NCBI RefSeq assembly: GCF_963676665.1
Contig: NZ_OY781378.1
Span: forward strand, 1,332,001 to 1,396,000
From: an uncultured Tolumonas sp.
Lineage (GTDB): Bacteria; Pseudomonadota; Gammaproteobacteria; Enterobacterales; Aeromonadaceae
Direction: 5' to 3'
Length of the DNA stretch: 64,000 nt
Shown here piece by piece: positions 54,414 through 64,000 of this stretch. Below the pieces are notes generated by a model, which did not search any database, was not told where the DNA came from, and was given only the letters and a program-made list of their open reading frames with translations. Position numbers and translations under genes: made by a program. Numbering within the stretch: the stretch's first letter is position 1; each line of letters starts with the position of its first letter.

Positions 54414-55310
54414 TTACATCATCATTTTTTCGATTGGCAGCACCAGAATAGAGCTGGCACCCAGCGCTTTCAGTTTTTCCATGGTTTCCCAGAACAGGGT
54501 TTCTGTGGCAACAACATGCATTGCTACATGAGTGCTGTCACTGGCCAGTGGCATAACAGTCGGGTTTTCAGCGCCTGGCAACAGAGCAGTAATTTCGGCC
54601 AATTTGTCTTTTGGTGCGTGCAGCATGATGTATTTGCTTTCACGGGCTTGCAACATGCCTTCCAGACGTGGCATCAGGCGATCAACCAGTTTTTGTTTTT
54701 CTGGATACAGTTCAGTGTCAGCCTGAATTAACGCCGCTTTAGAACGGTAGATAACCTGAACTTCTTTCAGACCATTCGCTTCTAATGTGGCGCCGGAAGA
54801 AACCAAATCACAGATAGCTTCAGCCAGACCCGCGCGCGGAGCTACTTCTACTGAGCCAGTTAATAAAACGGGTTTGAAAGAAACACCTTGCTCGGCCAGA
54901 AAGCGTTTCAGCAGGTGAGGGTAGGTGGTCGCAATCTTTTTGCCTTGCAGTGCAGCAACGCCAGTCCACTCTTCTTCACGTGGAATAGCGAGTGACAGAC
55001 GGCATCCGCCGTAGTCCAGATCTTTTAGCTTTTTGAACGCAGTTGGCAAACCGAGAGACTGACGCTCCAGCATGGTCTCTTCCAGCACGTTTTCACCTAC
55101 AATTCCCAGGTCGACAACCTTGTCCATTACCAGGCCAGGAATATCGTCATCACGAACGCGCAGAATATCAATTGGCATGTTTTCTACGTGGGCGATCAAA
55201 CGATCTTCACGCAGATTAATTTTAAAACCACAGCTCTTCAGCAGTTCTTGAGAATCCTGACTCAGGCGACCTGATTTCTGCATTGCGATGCGCAGACGTT
55301 TGCTATCCAT
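54414..55310 (-). CDS. hisG: ATP phosphoribosyltransferase (long form)
   Basis: 298 residues, the long, self-sufficient form (no HisZ needed), with a C-terminal regulatory domain for histidine feedback (about 225-298). [32 protein letters not shown] and the PRPP-loop region [17 protein letters not shown] are visible. It is the first structural gene of the operon, behind the leader-attenuator. Confidence 0.96.
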   Translation of the reverse strand: MDSKRLRIAMQKSGRLSQDSQELLKSCGFKINLREDRLIAHVENMPIDILRVRDDDIPGLVMDKVVDLGIVGENVLEETMLERQSLGLPTAFKKLKDLDYGGCRLSLAIPREEEWTGVAALQGKKIATTYPHLLKRFLAEQGVSFKPVLLTGSVEVAPRAGLAEAICDLVSSGATLEANGLKEVQVIYRSKAALIQADTELYPEKQKLVDRLMPRLEGMLQARESKYIMLHAPKDKLAEITALLPGAENPTVMPLASDSTHVAMHVVATETLFWETMEKLKALGASSILVLPIEKMMM

Positions 55311-55328
55311 AGTTATATCCTTGTAAAT

Positions 55329-55363
55329 GAAAAAACCCTCGGAAGTAGTGGCTTCCGAGGGTT
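55329..55363 (-). terminator. his attenuator (rho-independent terminator)
   Basis: A 12-bp stem AACCCTCGGAAG / CTTCCGAGGGTT (55334-55363) followed on the minus strand by a T run. It lies between hisL and hisG, exactly where the enteric his attenuator lies. Ribosome stalling in the His codons of the leader would prevent its formation. Confidence 0.88.
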
Positions 55364-55429
55364 AAGTGATTGGCTTGGGAACCACTGGGAAGTCACTTTG
55401 TGTCTTCCAGCAGCAATCCTCCTGAAAGA

Positions 55430-55480
55430 CTATTCTGGATGATGGCGATGATGATGGTGCACAGTCTTCAGTGAGGTCAT
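55430..55480 (-). CDS. hisL: his operon leader peptide
   Basis: A 16-codon frame encodes MTSLKTVHHHHRHHPE, with six His codons in a block of seven broken by one Arg. It is the functional equivalent of the enteric leader, which has seven consecutive His. The attenuator hairpin follows downstream. Low histidyl-tRNA should stall ribosomes here and open the operon. Too short for ordinary ORF calling. Confidence 0.93.
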   Translation of the reverse strand: MTSLKTVHHHHRHHPE

Positions 55481-55519
55481 AATGGTTTATGTTGCTTCTT
55501 TATTGTCCCAATGGCATAC

Positions 55520-55547
55520 AAAATACCGTGCCTGACAAAAAATGCAA
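55520..55547 (-). promoter_or_regulatory. Possible his promoter
   Basis: On the minus strand, TTGCAT and TATTTT are separated by 16 bases and lie about 40-65 nt before the hisL ATG. The match to sigma-70 consensus is moderate. Confidence 0.35.
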
Positions 55548-55709
55548 GCACAGATTATCGCAAATGAGGTTTTGAATTAAATATCACCAATAGTGCAATA
55601 TTATTCATTTATAGAGATGGGGGAATATGATTTTTATTTTCGGCTTATTTTTTGTACTACTTGGCCGATAATATAGCTAGATACTCTGATATCGAGTAAG
55701 GCGCTTACT

Positions 55710-55985
55710 ATGCCCAACCAAGATATGCTTTTTCCAATATTACCGCGGCCTACACCGCCGGTTAATCTGAATGATATTGTGCATCACGATGTCCCTCGTG
55801 TGGAAAAGCAGACGGAAGCACACAAAATCGATACTGAGCAACATCACCCTCAGCAGCAACCGCATGGGCATCATACTGAGCCACATTCATCAGAGGATAC
55901 CGCTGAGAAAGAAGATGATGCCGAGAAAAACTCGATCACTCCTGATGATGATAAACATCCGGAACATATAGATATTTTTATCTGA
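55710..55985 (+). CDS. Histidine-rich small hydrophilic protein, function unknown
   Basis: A 91-residue protein from ATG 55710. The first 30 residues are ordinary (PILPRPTPPVNLNDIVHHDV). The remainder is low-complexity, rich in His, Glu, Asp, Gln and Lys, with His clusters QHHPQQQPHGHH and KHPEH; there are 11 His in all. No signal peptide or membrane helix. It probably is disordered and may bind divalent metals. It lies 88 nt upstream of btuC on the same strand. I do not recognise a family. Confidence 0.55.
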   Translation: MPNQDMLFPILPRPTPPVNLNDIVHHDVPRVEKQTEAHKIDTEQHHPQQQPHGHHTEPHSSEDTAEKEDDAEKNSITPDDDKHPEHIDIFI

Positions 55986-56073
55986 TTTTTCTGTTTTTCA
56001 ATCACAAGTTCGCGGTTAACCACTGAAATGATACAATCCAGATACTATTCACTGCTGAATTGGATTTGGTTCT

Positions 56074-57090
56074 GTGTCATTGCAAACTATCTGGCATAAA
56101 CAGCGTTGGCAGCGTCAGATATGGCTGACGGCACTGCTCGCCTGTTTATTGGCAGCAATCCTTATCAGTCTCTCATCGGGCAGCTATCATATTGGATTGA
56201 GCGATTGGTGGCATGGCTTATCAGAAACACAACAACAGGTGATTTGGCAACTTCGCTTACCGCGTACCTTATTAGCTATTGCCGTGGGCGGCGGGCTGGC
56301 ACTTTGTGGCGCGGTTCTGCAGATATTACTGCATAATCCTGTTGCGGAACCCGGGCTGATCGGCATCTCCAGTGGTGCGAGTTTACTCGCGGTCATCGTT
56401 ATTTTTGCTGGTCATCAGTGGGGGATCATGATCCCTGCCTGGGGGATCAGCGTGTCGGCATTTATTGGAGCATTGCTGGTCACATTATTGTTACTGCGAT
56501 TATCACAGCGTGGGCAAATAGGCGGAAGTCGGTTATTGCTGCTTGGCGTTGCGATTGGCATTGCCAGTAATGCCTTAACCACCTGGTTACTCTATTTTTC
56601 AGATGATCAGGCTTTGCGAGAAATTATGTTCTGGATGATGGGCAGTCTCGCGTATGGGCAGATCCACCCAGCATATTGGTGGATACCTTTTATTCTGGTG
56701 TGCGGATGGTTGTTATGTCAGCACCGCCAATTGGCCCTTCTGCAATTAGGTGCCTATCAGGCCCAATTGATGGGTTTAGATTTACGTAAGACCCATCGTA
56801 AACTGGTTTGGGCTATTTGTTTTATCAGTGGAATGTGTGTCGCACTGGCTGGTGTTATTGGTTTTATCGGTTTAGTTGTTCCTCATTTATTGCGATTAGC
56901 CGGCAAAGATGGGCCTGCTTTTACTATTCCTGCATCGATATTGGCGGGCAGTTTGCTTCTTTTAGTTGCCGATATATTATCGCGCTCGTTAGTCAGTGCC
57001 GGCGAGCTTCCCGTTGGTGTGGTCACTGCCACAATCGGTGCGCCGATCTTCATTTATCTTTTGGTACGTCGTCATGCTCTCGCTGGTTGA
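56074..57090 (+). CDS. btuC: Vitamin B12 ABC transporter permease
   Basis: A 338-residue permease with about ten helices. Strong family segments: WQLRLPRTLLAIAVGGGLAL, HNPVAEPGLIGISSGAS, LIGFIGLVVPHLLRLAGKDG and GVVTATIGAPIFIYLLVRR. WLLYFSDDQALREIMFWMMG is closer to BtuC than to the iron-siderophore permeases. The GTG at 56074 is the start. It overlaps btuD by 17 nt. btuF and btuB are not nearby, and no cobalamin riboswitch is visible upstream. Confidence 0.9.
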   Translation: MSLQTIWHKQRWQRQIWLTALLACLLAAILISLSSGSYHIGLSDWWHGLSETQQQVIWQLRLPRTLLAIAVGGGLALCGAVLQILLHNPVAEPGLIGISSGASLLAVIVIFAGHQWGIMIPAWGISVSAFIGALLVTLLLLRLSQRGQIGGSRLLLLGVAIGIASNALTTWLLYFSDDQALREIMFWMMGSLAYGQIHPAYWWIPFILVCGWLLCQHRQLALLQLGAYQAQLMGLDLRKTHRKLVWAICFISGMCVALAGVIGFIGLVVPHLLRLAGKDGPAFTIPASILAGSLLLLVADILSRSLVSAGELPVGVVTATIGAPIFIYLLVRRHALAG

Positions 57091-57832
57091 TTTCTCGGTT
57101 AAGCAGCGGGTGGGGCCTCTTTCAGTTTCTGCAGCTGCAGGACAACACATTGCGCTGTTAGGGCCGAATGGAAGTGGCAAGTCCAGCTTATTACTTGCTA
57201 TCGCCGGGCTGATCTCGTCACAGGGTCAAATTGCGCTGGAACAACAAGACATTCGTCAGTGGACAATGCAATATGCCGCTATTAAACGGGCGATGCTGCC
57301 ACAACGTACCGCACAGTTATTACCAATTGCGTGTTATCAGGTTATCGCATTGGGTGCTTCACCGCTAAACTGTAGTGCGAGTGCGATTCAGTCAGCCATA
57401 GAGCAAGTTTGTTCACGGCTGGAACTGCTCGGTTATCTGGAACGTGATTTCAGCCAGCTATCTGGTGGCGAGCAACAACGGATCTTATTAGCCAAAACAT
57501 TGCTGCAGGTCTGGCCCACATTAAACCCGCAAGCACGTTTTCTGCTGTTGGATGAACCGCTGGCTGGTCTTGATTGGCATCATCAGATCACGGTGTTGAC
57601 TGTGCTCAGAGAGCTTACGCAGCAGGGAATGACTGTCCTGACATCGATCCATGACTTTAATCTGGCGGTAGCGCATTGCGATATCATCTGGTGTTTGCAG
57701 CAAGGTAAGCTGGTTTTTTCTGATTCAGCGAATCAGTTCGATGAACATTTAATAGAACAAGTTTTTCGTCTTAAAACAATTCGTAGTCAGGCTGAAGGTC
57801 AGACTGTATTTATTCCATGGCGTGTCAGTTAA
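57074..57832 (+). CDS. btuD: Vitamin B12 ABC transporter ATP-binding protein
   Basis: 252 residues from ATG 57074 (an earlier open frame lies within btuC). Walker A is LGPNGSGKSS, signature LSGGEQQRILLAKTLL, Walker B FLLLDEPLAGLDW and switch His in SIHDFNLAVAH. MLPQRTAQLLPIACYQVIALG is a typical BtuD Q-loop region. It powers BtuC for cobalamin import. Confidence 0.9.
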   Translation: MLSLVDFSVKQRVGPLSVSAAAGQHIALLGPNGSGKSSLLLAIAGLISSQGQIALEQQDIRQWTMQYAAIKRAMLPQRTAQLLPIACYQVIALGASPLNCSASAIQSAIEQVCSRLELLGYLERDFSQLSGGEQQRILLAKTLLQVWPTLNPQARFLLLDEPLAGLDWHHQITVLTVLRELTQQGMTVLTSIHDFNLAVAHCDIIWCLQQGKLVFSDSANQFDEHLIEQVFRLKTIRSQAEGQTVFIPWRVS

Positions 57833-57863
57833 TGATCCCAGCCTGTCAAAAGAGGATGTCAAT

Positions 57864-58241
57864 GTGAAACCAGGAAACACCGGTCTATATCGGGTATATA
57901 AAGCAGGCATTTATAGCATGCAGGGCATTAAAGCCGCATGGCAACATGAAGCTGCTTTCCGTCAGGAAGTGATCCTGATGTTATTGCTAACACCAGCCGC
58001 GTTCATTGTCGGTGATGGATTAACACAAAAGCTATTATTACTCGTTCTGGCTTGGTTAGTTGTGATTGTCGAGATATTGAATTCGGCGGTTGAAGCCGTT
58101 GTTGACCGCTTTGGCGGTGAAATGCATACCTTATCTGGCCGGGCAAAAGATATGGGCTCTGCCGCGGTGTTTATCACGCTGGTTCTGAACGGCATAGTCT
58201 GGTTGGCGGTAATTGGTCAAAACTGGTTAGGATGGTGGTAA
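57864..58241 (+). CDS. dgkA: Diacylglycerol kinase (DgkA type)
   Basis: About 125 residues from GTG 57864, which has AGAGGA eight bases before it; a GTG at 57822 inside btuD would add 14 residues. Three transmembrane helices, with the active-site and metal segments EAAFRQEVIL, VEILNSAVEAVVDR and LSGRAKDMGSAAVFI. It phosphorylates diacylglycerol produced during osmoregulated-glucan and lipid A modification. Length matches the E. coli enzyme (122). It has no functional link to btuCD beyond proximity. Confidence 0.93.
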   Translation: MKPGNTGLYRVYKAGIYSMQGIKAAWQHEAAFRQEVILMLLLTPAAFIVGDGLTQKLLLLVLAWLVVIVEILNSAVEAVVDRFGGEMHTLSGRAKDMGSAAVFITLVLNGIVWLAVIGQNWLGWW

Positions 58242-58356
58242 CGGTTTTTACTTGTTGCGCCTAGTAATGAGTGATAGTATCCGCGCCGCTATTAAAGCGG
58301 TATTGGACGGTCGCATCTGGTACCAATCATTCATAAATTAAAGAAGTGAGAAGACT

Positions 58357-58644
58357 ATGTCTATTGTATTCCAAGCTGAAGTTCGTGCAGACCTGGGGAA
58401 AGGTGCGAGCCGCCGCCTGCGTCGCGCTGAACAAATTCCAGCAATCCTGTATGGTGCAGGTCAAGAAGCTGTATCTCTGGTTCTGGATCACAACAAAGTG
58501 ATCGTTGCTCAGGCAACTGACGCGTTCTACGCTGAGCCAGTAACTCTGGTTATTGATGGTAAAGAAGTTCAGGCTAAAGTTGTAGCAGTACAACGTCACC
58601 CTGTTAAACCGAAAGTAGTTCACCTGGACTTCATTCGCGCGTAA
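58357..58644 (+). CDS. rplY: Ribosomal protein L25
   Basis: A 95-residue protein, equal in size to E. coli L25 (94), binding 5S r[35 protein letters not shown] and [18 protein letters not shown] are conserved. Its codons are strongly biased, as for a highly expressed gene. It has its own upstream region and a strong terminator. Confidence 0.95.
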   Translation: MSIVFQAEVRADLGKGASRRLRRAEQIPAILYGAGQEAVSLVLDHNKVIVAQATDAFYAEPVTLVIDGKEVQAKVVAVQRHPVKPKVVHLDFIRA

Positions 58645-58659
58645 TCCTCTGATTGCGTA

Positions 58660-58691
58660 AATAAAGGCAGCTTCGGCTGCCTTTATTTTTT
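58660..58691 (+). terminator. Rho-independent terminator of rplY
   Basis: Stem AAAGGCAGC / GCTGCCTTT with a TTCG tetraloop, followed by ATTTTTT. A classical strong terminator. Confidence 0.92.
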
Positions 58692-58840
58692 GCAGTCAAA
58701 AGTACATCTCTGTTTGCACCCATCATCGCATTTCATTAGACTTTCGCCCGACATGTTCGAATGTAGCGGACATTGCCTTTCACTTAACTTCAATATCAAC
58801 AAGTGACACTTGGTGTGTGTCACCACTGTAAGGATAAATC

Positions 58841-60769
58841 ATGCCTGTTATTACACTTCCCGATGGTAGCCAACGTCCGTTTGATAATGCCGTCACTGTA
58901 TTAGACGTCGCTGCAAGCATCGGTGCTGGTTTAGCTAAAGCCTGTATCGCTGGTCGCGTTAATGGTGAATTAGTTGATGCGTGTGAACTCATCGAAACTG
59001 ACGCCACGCTTTCTATTATTACCGCCAAAGATCAGGAAGGCTTAGAAATTCTGCGTCACTCCTGTGCGCATTTGTTAGGGCACGCCATTAAACAGCTGTG
59101 GCCACAGACCAAAATGGCCATCGGACCGGTTATTGATAACGGTTTTTACTATGACGTCGATTTAGATCATATGCTGACAGAAGAAGATGTTCAGGCGCTG
59201 GAAGCCCGAATGTTAGAGCTGGCACAAAAAGACTATGACGTTGTGAAAAAGACAGTGAGCTGGCAAGAAGCTCGCGATGCCTTCGAAGCACGTGGCGAAA
59301 CCTATAAAATTGCCATTCTGGATGAGAATATCTCCCATGATGACAAACCTGGTTTGTATCATCATGAAGAATATATTGATATGTGCCGTGGTCCGCACGT
59401 ACCAAATATGCGTTTTTGTCACCATTTCAAATTGCAGAAAACATCTGGCGCCTACTGGCGTGGCGATGCAAAAAACAAAATGCTGCAGCGTATTTACGGC
59501 ACCGCATGGGCTGACAAAAAACAACTGAATGCCTATCTGCAACGTTTGGAAGAAGCAGCTAAACGCGATCACCGTAAAATCGGTAAACAACTCGACCTGT
59601 ATCATATGCAGGAAGAAGCGCCAGGTATGGTGTTCTGGCACAATGATGGCTGGATTATTTTCCGTGAACTGGAAACCTTTATCCGCCAGAAATTGCGCGA
59701 ATACGATTACGAAGAAGTAAAAGGTCCATTCATGATGGATCGCGTGTTGTGGGAGCGCTCAGGCCATTGGGATAAATATGCCGATGCGATGTTCACCACC
59801 TCATCTGAAAACCGTGAATATGCGATCAAGCCGATGAACTGTCCGGGTCACGTTCAGATCTTCAATCAGGGTCTGAAATCGTATCGTGACCTGCCATTGC
59901 GTATGGCTGAATTTGGTAGCTGTCATCGTAACGAACCATCCGGTTCTCTGCATGGTTTGATGCGTGTGCGTGGTTTTACACAAGATGACGCACATATTTT
60001 CTGTGCTGAAAATCAGATCCAGGATGAAGTTTCATCTTGTATCCGTATGGTGTATGACACTTACAGCACCTTTGGCTTTGAAAATATCGCCGTAAAATTG
60101 TCAACCCGTCCGGAAAAACGTATTGGTAGTGACGAAATGTGGGATCGTGCAGAAGAAGCACTGAGCGAAGCATTGAAGCACAACAATATCGAATTTGACC
60201 TGCAACCGGGTGAAGGTGCCTTCTACGGTCCTAAGATCGAATTTACTTTGCATGATTGTCTGGATCGCGCGTGGCAATGTGGTACTGTGCAGCTCGACTT
60301 TGCATTACCAGGTCGATTAGGCGCAACTTATGTCGGTGAAGATAACGACCGTCATGTGCCAGTCATGATCCACCGGGCAATTCTTGGCTCCATGGAACGC
60401 TTCATCGGTATTCTGACTGAAGAAACTGCCGGATATTTCCCACTGTGGTTAGCTCCATTGCAGGCAGTAGTGATGAATATCACTGATAATCAGGCCGATT
60501 ATGTGAAGCAAGTAGTTAATACTTTGAATGAATCAGGCATCCGAGCAAAAGCGGACTTGAGAAATGAGAAGATTGGCTTTAAAATCCGTGAGCATACTTT
60601 GAAACGCGTTCCTTACATGCTTGTCTGTGGCGATAAAGAAATGGAAGCAGGCGAAATAGCAGTAAGAACCCGTAAAGGTGTTGATTTAGGTAAATTCAAA
60701 GTAACTGACTTAGTAGAGAAGTTACGCAAAGAAATCAGCACTCGTGTATTAAATATTGTGGAGGAATAA
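58841..60769 (+). CDS. thrS: Threonyl-tRNA synthetase
   Basis: A 642-residue class II synthetase, the same length as in E. coli. N-terminal TGS domain (1-62), editing domain ([16 protein letters not shown], with the HxxxH zinc pair; MCRGPHV), catalytic core ([10 protein letters not shown] zinc Cys, [20 protein letters not shown] motif 2, [15 protein letters not shown] motif 3) and anticodon domain from about 535. In E. coli ThrS represses its own translation through a leader; 150 nt of leader could serve that here. Confidence 0.97.
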   Translation: MPVITLPDGSQRPFDNAVTVLDVAASIGAGLAKACIAGRVNGELVDACELIETDATLSIITAKDQEGLEILRHSCAHLLGHAIKQLWPQTKMAIGPVIDNGFYYDVDLDHMLTEEDVQALEARMLELAQKDYDVVKKTVSWQEARDAFEARGETYKIAILDENISHDDKPGLYHHEEYIDMCRGPHVPNMRFCHHFKLQKTSGAYWRGDAKNKMLQRIYGTAWADKKQLNAYLQRLEEAAKRDHRKIGKQLDLYHMQEEAPGMVFWHNDGWIIFRELETFIRQKLREYDYEEVKGPFMMDRVLWERSGHWDKYADAMFTTSSENREYAIKPMNCPGHVQIFNQGLKSYRDLPLRMAEFGSCHRNEPSGSLHGLMRVRGFTQDDAHIFCAENQIQDEVSSCIRMVYDTYSTFGFENIAVKLSTRPEKRIGSDEMWDRAEEALSEALKHNNIEFDLQPGEGAFYGPKIEFTLHDCLDRAWQCGTVQLDFALPGRLGATYVGEDNDRHVPVMIHRAILGSMERFIGILTEETAGYFPLWLAPLQAVVMNITDNQADYVKQVVNTLNESGIRAKADLRNEKIGFKIREHTLKRVPYMLVCGDKEMEAGEIAVRTRKGVDLGKFKVTDLVEKLRKEISTRVLNIVEE

Positions 60770-60772
60770 ACT

Positions 60773-61312
60773 ATAAACGGCGCAAAGAAAACTGGAAAAC
60801 AAGCACCACGTACTCGCATCAACGGTGAGATTCGTCTAAAAGAAGTTCGACTTGTCGGCCTTGAAGGTGAAGCACTTGGAATTGTCTCTATCGAAGAGGC
60901 ATTAGATGCAGCAATTAAAGCTGGTGTAGACTTGGTTGAAATCAGCCCAACGGCTGAACCACCAGTTTGTCGTATTATGGATTTTGGCAAATTCCTCTAT
61001 GAAAAGAGCAAATCTGTCAAAGAACAAAAGAAGAAAACCAAACAGATCCAGATCAAGGAAATTAAATTCCGTCCTGGAACTGATGAAGGCGACTATCAGG
61101 TAAAACTACGCAACCTGATTCGTTTTCTAGAGGAAGGGGATAAAGCCAAAGTAACACTGCGTTTCCGCGGTCGTGAAATGGCACATCAAGACCTCGGCAT
61201 GAACGTCCTGGAACGCGTAAAAGCTGACCTGGAAGAACTTGCTGTAGTGGAGTCTTTCCCACGTGTGGAAGGTCGCCAAGCAGTCATGATGTTAGCCCCG
61301 AAAAAACGGTAA
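60773..61312 (+). CDS. infC: Translation initiation factor IF-3, with a rare AUA start codon
   Basis: A 179-residue IF-3, nearly equal to E. coli (180). The frame begins with ATA AAC GGC at 60773, eight bases after a GGAGG that overlaps the end of thrS. No ATG, GTG or TTG in this frame lies near. Residues 14-20 (RTRINGE) match the conserved IF-3 N terminus, so a later start would remove it. The C-terminal domain holds [20 protein letters not shown] and [17 protein letters not shown] sequence. E. coli uses AUU, whose poor recognition lets IF-3 limit its own synthesis; AUA should work the same way. Confidence 0.9.
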   Translation: MNGAKKTGKQAPRTRINGEIRLKEVRLVGLEGEALGIVSIEEALDAAIKAGVDLVEISPTAEPPVCRIMDFGKFLYEKSKSVKEQKKKTKQIQIKEIKFRPGTDEGDYQVKLRNLIRFLEEGDKAKVTLRFRGREMAHQDLGMNVLERVKADLEELAVVESFPRVEGRQAVMMLAPKKR

Positions 61313-61332
61313 TTAGGCTTTCAAGTAAAATG

Positions 61333-61362
61333 ACCATCAGATCTCGGTCTGATGGTTTTTTT
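61333..61362 (+). terminator. Terminator/attenuator between infC and rpmI
   Basis: Stem ACCATCAGA / TCTGATGGT with 6-nt loop followed by seven T. It lies 21 nt after infC and before rpmI, and should partly insulate them or act as an attenuator. Confidence 0.85.
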
Positions 61363-61402
61363 CGCCTGATTACATTACTGGCAAATACAATGCGGAGTTC
61401 GT

Positions 61403-61600
61403 ATGCCAAAAATGAAAACTGACCGTGGTGCTGCGAAGCGCTTCAAAAAAACCGGTTCCGGTGGTTTTAAGTGCAAGCACGCTAACAAGCGTCACATCCT
61501 GACCAAGAAAACCACCAAGCGTAAGCGTCACCTGCGTGCGCCAGGCATGGTTGCCAAACCAGATTTGGCTCGAGTTGCAGCAATGCTGCCATACGCATAA
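61403..61600 (+). CDS. rpmI: Ribosomal protein L35
   Basis: A 65-residue basic protein: [20 protein letters not shown], then [20 protein letters not shown]. The GGAG ribosome site precedes the ATG. It forms an operon with rplT; in E. coli L20 represses both by binding upstream of rpmI. Confidence 0.96.
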   Translation: MPKMKTDRGAAKRFKKTGSGGFKCKHANKRHILTKKTTKRKRHLRAPGMVAKPDLARVAAMLPYA

Positions 61601-61615
61601 GGGAAGGATTGACAA

Positions 61616-61972
61616 ATGCCAAGAGTTAAACGTGGTGTGACTGCTCGCGCGCGTCACAAAAAAGTTCTGAATGCAGCCAAAGGTTATTATGGTGCTCGTT
61701 CCCGTATCTACCGTGTAGCTGTTCAAGCAGTTACTAAAGCTGGTCAGTATGCTTACCGTGACCGCCGTCAGAAAAAACGTCAATTCCGTCAATTGTGGAT
61801 TGTGCGTATCAACGCTGCAGCTCGTTTAAACGGTCTGTCTTACAGCCGTTTCATCAACGGTCTGAAGAAAGCTTCTATCGAAATCGATCGTAAGATCCTT
61901 TCCGATATCGCAGTTCATGATAAAGCGACCTTTACCGCACTGGTAGAGAAAGCGAAAGCCGCACTGGCTTAA
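61616..61972 (+). CDS. rplT: Ribosomal protein L20
   Basis: A 118-residue basic protein, same length as E. coli. [38 protein letters not shown] and [20 protein letters not shown] are conserved. It is required early in 50S assembly and acts as the repressor of its operon. GGAAGGA precedes the ATG; a terminator follows. Confidence 0.97.
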   Translation: MPRVKRGVTARARHKKVLNAAKGYYGARSRIYRVAVQAVTKAGQYAYRDRRQKKRQFRQLWIVRINAAARLNGLSYSRFINGLKKASIEIDRKILSDIAVHDKATFTALVEKAKAALA

Positions 61973-61989
61973 TCAAGTACGTTGCGAAT

Positions 61990-62017
61990 AGGGAGGCGAA
62001 AGCCTCCCTTTTTTTAT
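61990..62017 (+). terminator. Rho-independent terminator of the rpmI-rplT operon
   Basis: Stem GGGAGGC / GCCTCCC with a 4-nt GAAA loop followed by a run of seven T, 18 nt after the rplT stop. Confidence 0.93.
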
Positions 62018-62121
62018 CTGCATTTTCCATCATTCTGTTTTATTTCCTCGATTTAGCCCTTTCTTGCTCATGATCTGTCAGTTAATTGTATTCATAACAA
62101 CTGAAACTGTTATTCAGCCTT

Positions 62122-62148
62122 TTGATTGCCTTATTACCGATTTATACT
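62122..62148 (+). promoter_or_regulatory. Possible pheST promoter
   Basis: TTGATT and TATACT are separated by 15 bases. The -10 is good, the spacing short. It lies about 95 nt before pheS, after the rplT terminator. The leader contains no Phe-rich peptide like E. coli pheM. Confidence 0.35.
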
Positions 62149-62160
62149 AGGCGGTTATGA

Positions 62161-63225
<1,065 letters not shown>

Positions 63226-63237
63226 GGATCAATCAAC

Positions 63238-64000
63238 ATGAAATTTAATAAAGCCTGGATTGATGAGCTGGTTCCAACCTCCTTGTCTGCAGAAGAACTA
63301 GCCGCACAGATCACCATGGCTGGTCTGGAAGTCGATGGTATTGAACCGGTTGCTGGTAATTTCAACGGTGTCGTTATTGGTGAAGTTGTTGAGTGTGCAC
63401 AACACCCTGATGCCGATAAATTGCGTGTTACCAAAGTAAATGTTGGTGAAGCAGAGCTGCTGGATATCGTTTGTGGTGCGCCAAACTGCCGTCAGGGTCT
63501 GCGTGTTGCTGTCGCAACGGTAGGTGCGGTATTACCAGGTGATTTTGTTATCAAAAAAGCAAAACTGCGTGGTTTACCATCTCACGGTATGTTGTGTTCA
63601 TTCTCTGAATTGGGGATCGGTTCTGACCACAGTGGTATCATTGAACTGCCTTCCGATGCACCAATTGGTACAGATGTACGTGAATATTTGTCGCTGAACG
63701 ATTCTTGTATCGAAGTCGACCTGACGGCTAACCGGGCTGATTGCTTGGGAATGCTGGGTCTGGCTCGTGAAATTGCCGTGTTAAATCGTTGCGCATTGAA
63801 CGAACCAGAAATCAAAGCAGTCACAGCTACCTTGTCTGACACTTACCCAATTAATGTGCAGGCAACGGCGGATTGTCCGCGTTATTTAGGCCGTGTATTG
63901 CGTGGTCTGAACGTTAAAGCAGAAACACCACTGTGGATGCAGGAACGCCTGCGTCGCTGTGGTCTGCGCTCTATCGACCCGATTGTTGACGTGACTAACT
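63238..64000 (+). CDS. pheT: Phenylalanyl-tRNA synthetase beta subunit (5' part)
   Basis: The first 254 codons of a ~795-residue protein; the gene continues beyond the window. [20 protein letters not shown] is the usual start; residues about 40-150 form the tRNA-binding EMAP-II-like domain ([30 protein letters not shown]), followed by the B3/B4 editing region start ([20 protein letters not shown]). It begins 12 nt after pheS, with AAGGATC as ribosome site. Confidence 0.97.
   Translation, partial: MKFNKAWIDELVPTSLSAEELAAQITMAGLEVDGIEPVAGNFNGVVIGEVVECAQHPDADKLRVTKVNVGEAELLDIVCGAPNCRQGLRVAVATVGAVLPGDFVIKKAKLRGLPSHGMLCSFSELGIGSDHSGIIELPSDAPIGTDVREYLSLNDSCIEVDLTANRADCLGMLGLAREIAVLNRCALNEPEIKAVTATLSDTYPINVQATADCPRYLGRVLRGLNVKAETPLWMQERLRRCGLRSIDPIVDVTN

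Noticed and set aside
55986..56073. A cobalamin riboswitch before btuC
   Set aside because: Only 88 nt separate the genes and no B12-box-like sequence or folded leader is visible.

Overview
The window is gammaproteobacterial chromosome. The gene neighbourhoods (thrS-infC-rpmI-rplT-pheST, hisLGDCBHAFI with a His-rich leader, btuCD, gpmA with a Fur box, an ERIC-type repeat) fit the enteric/Vibrio/Aeromonas side of the class. An Aeromonadaceae member such as Tolumonas is my best guess, made from protein character and not from any search. No rRNA, tRNA or CRISPR array was seen.

Layout. 1-9.6 kb is mixed: decayed genes at the left edge (membrane-protein tail, DUF4337 remnant), a nitroreductase, MltB, a Gfo/Idh/MocA oxidoreductase, malate:quinone oxidoreductase, a CusF-like protein without copper ligands, a PAP2 phosphatase and a HAD phosphatase shrunk to 59 codons. 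8.97-10.18 kb is a divergent LysE exporter / Lrp regulator pair. 10.18-16.31 kb (minus) is an N-type ATPase operon in the order atpD-C-Q-B-E-F-A-G. It lacks atpR and atpH, and its long b subunit ends in a delta-like domain. 16.8-21.6 kb holds a phosphoethanolamine-transferase-like enzyme, then LysR, DoxX, glutathionyl-hydroquinone reductase and a serine hydrolase.

22.4-36.0 kb is a long arginine uptake and catabolism locus: ABC transporter aotJQMP, an AraC-type ArgR regulator, the complete succinyltransferase pathway aruCFGDBE, and then sucCD. The content and order are those of Pseudomonas, but upstream lie a near-consensus sigma-54 promoter and two NtrC-like sites, the control known for enteric ast operons. 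sucCD at the end, behind an ERIC element, could recycle the pathway's succinate to the succinyl-CoA it consumes.

36-48 kb is rich in c-di-GMP signalling: a Cache-HAMP-PAS-GGDEF protein cut by an in-frame amber codon, an ErcA-like iron alcohol dehydrogenase overlapping a PAS-GGDEF-EAL gene, and a REC-REC-GGDEF regulator. Between them are a second ligand-less CusF paralogue, an IS200-type element, a lipocalin, DUF1294, a GFA protein and Fur-boxed gpmA. 48.2-55.5 kb (minus) is the full histidine operon with leader peptide and attenuator. 55.7-64 kb carries a His-rich small protein, btuCD, dgkA, rplY, and thrS-infC-rpmI-rplT-pheS-pheT. infC appears to begin at an AUA codon and pheT runs off the window.
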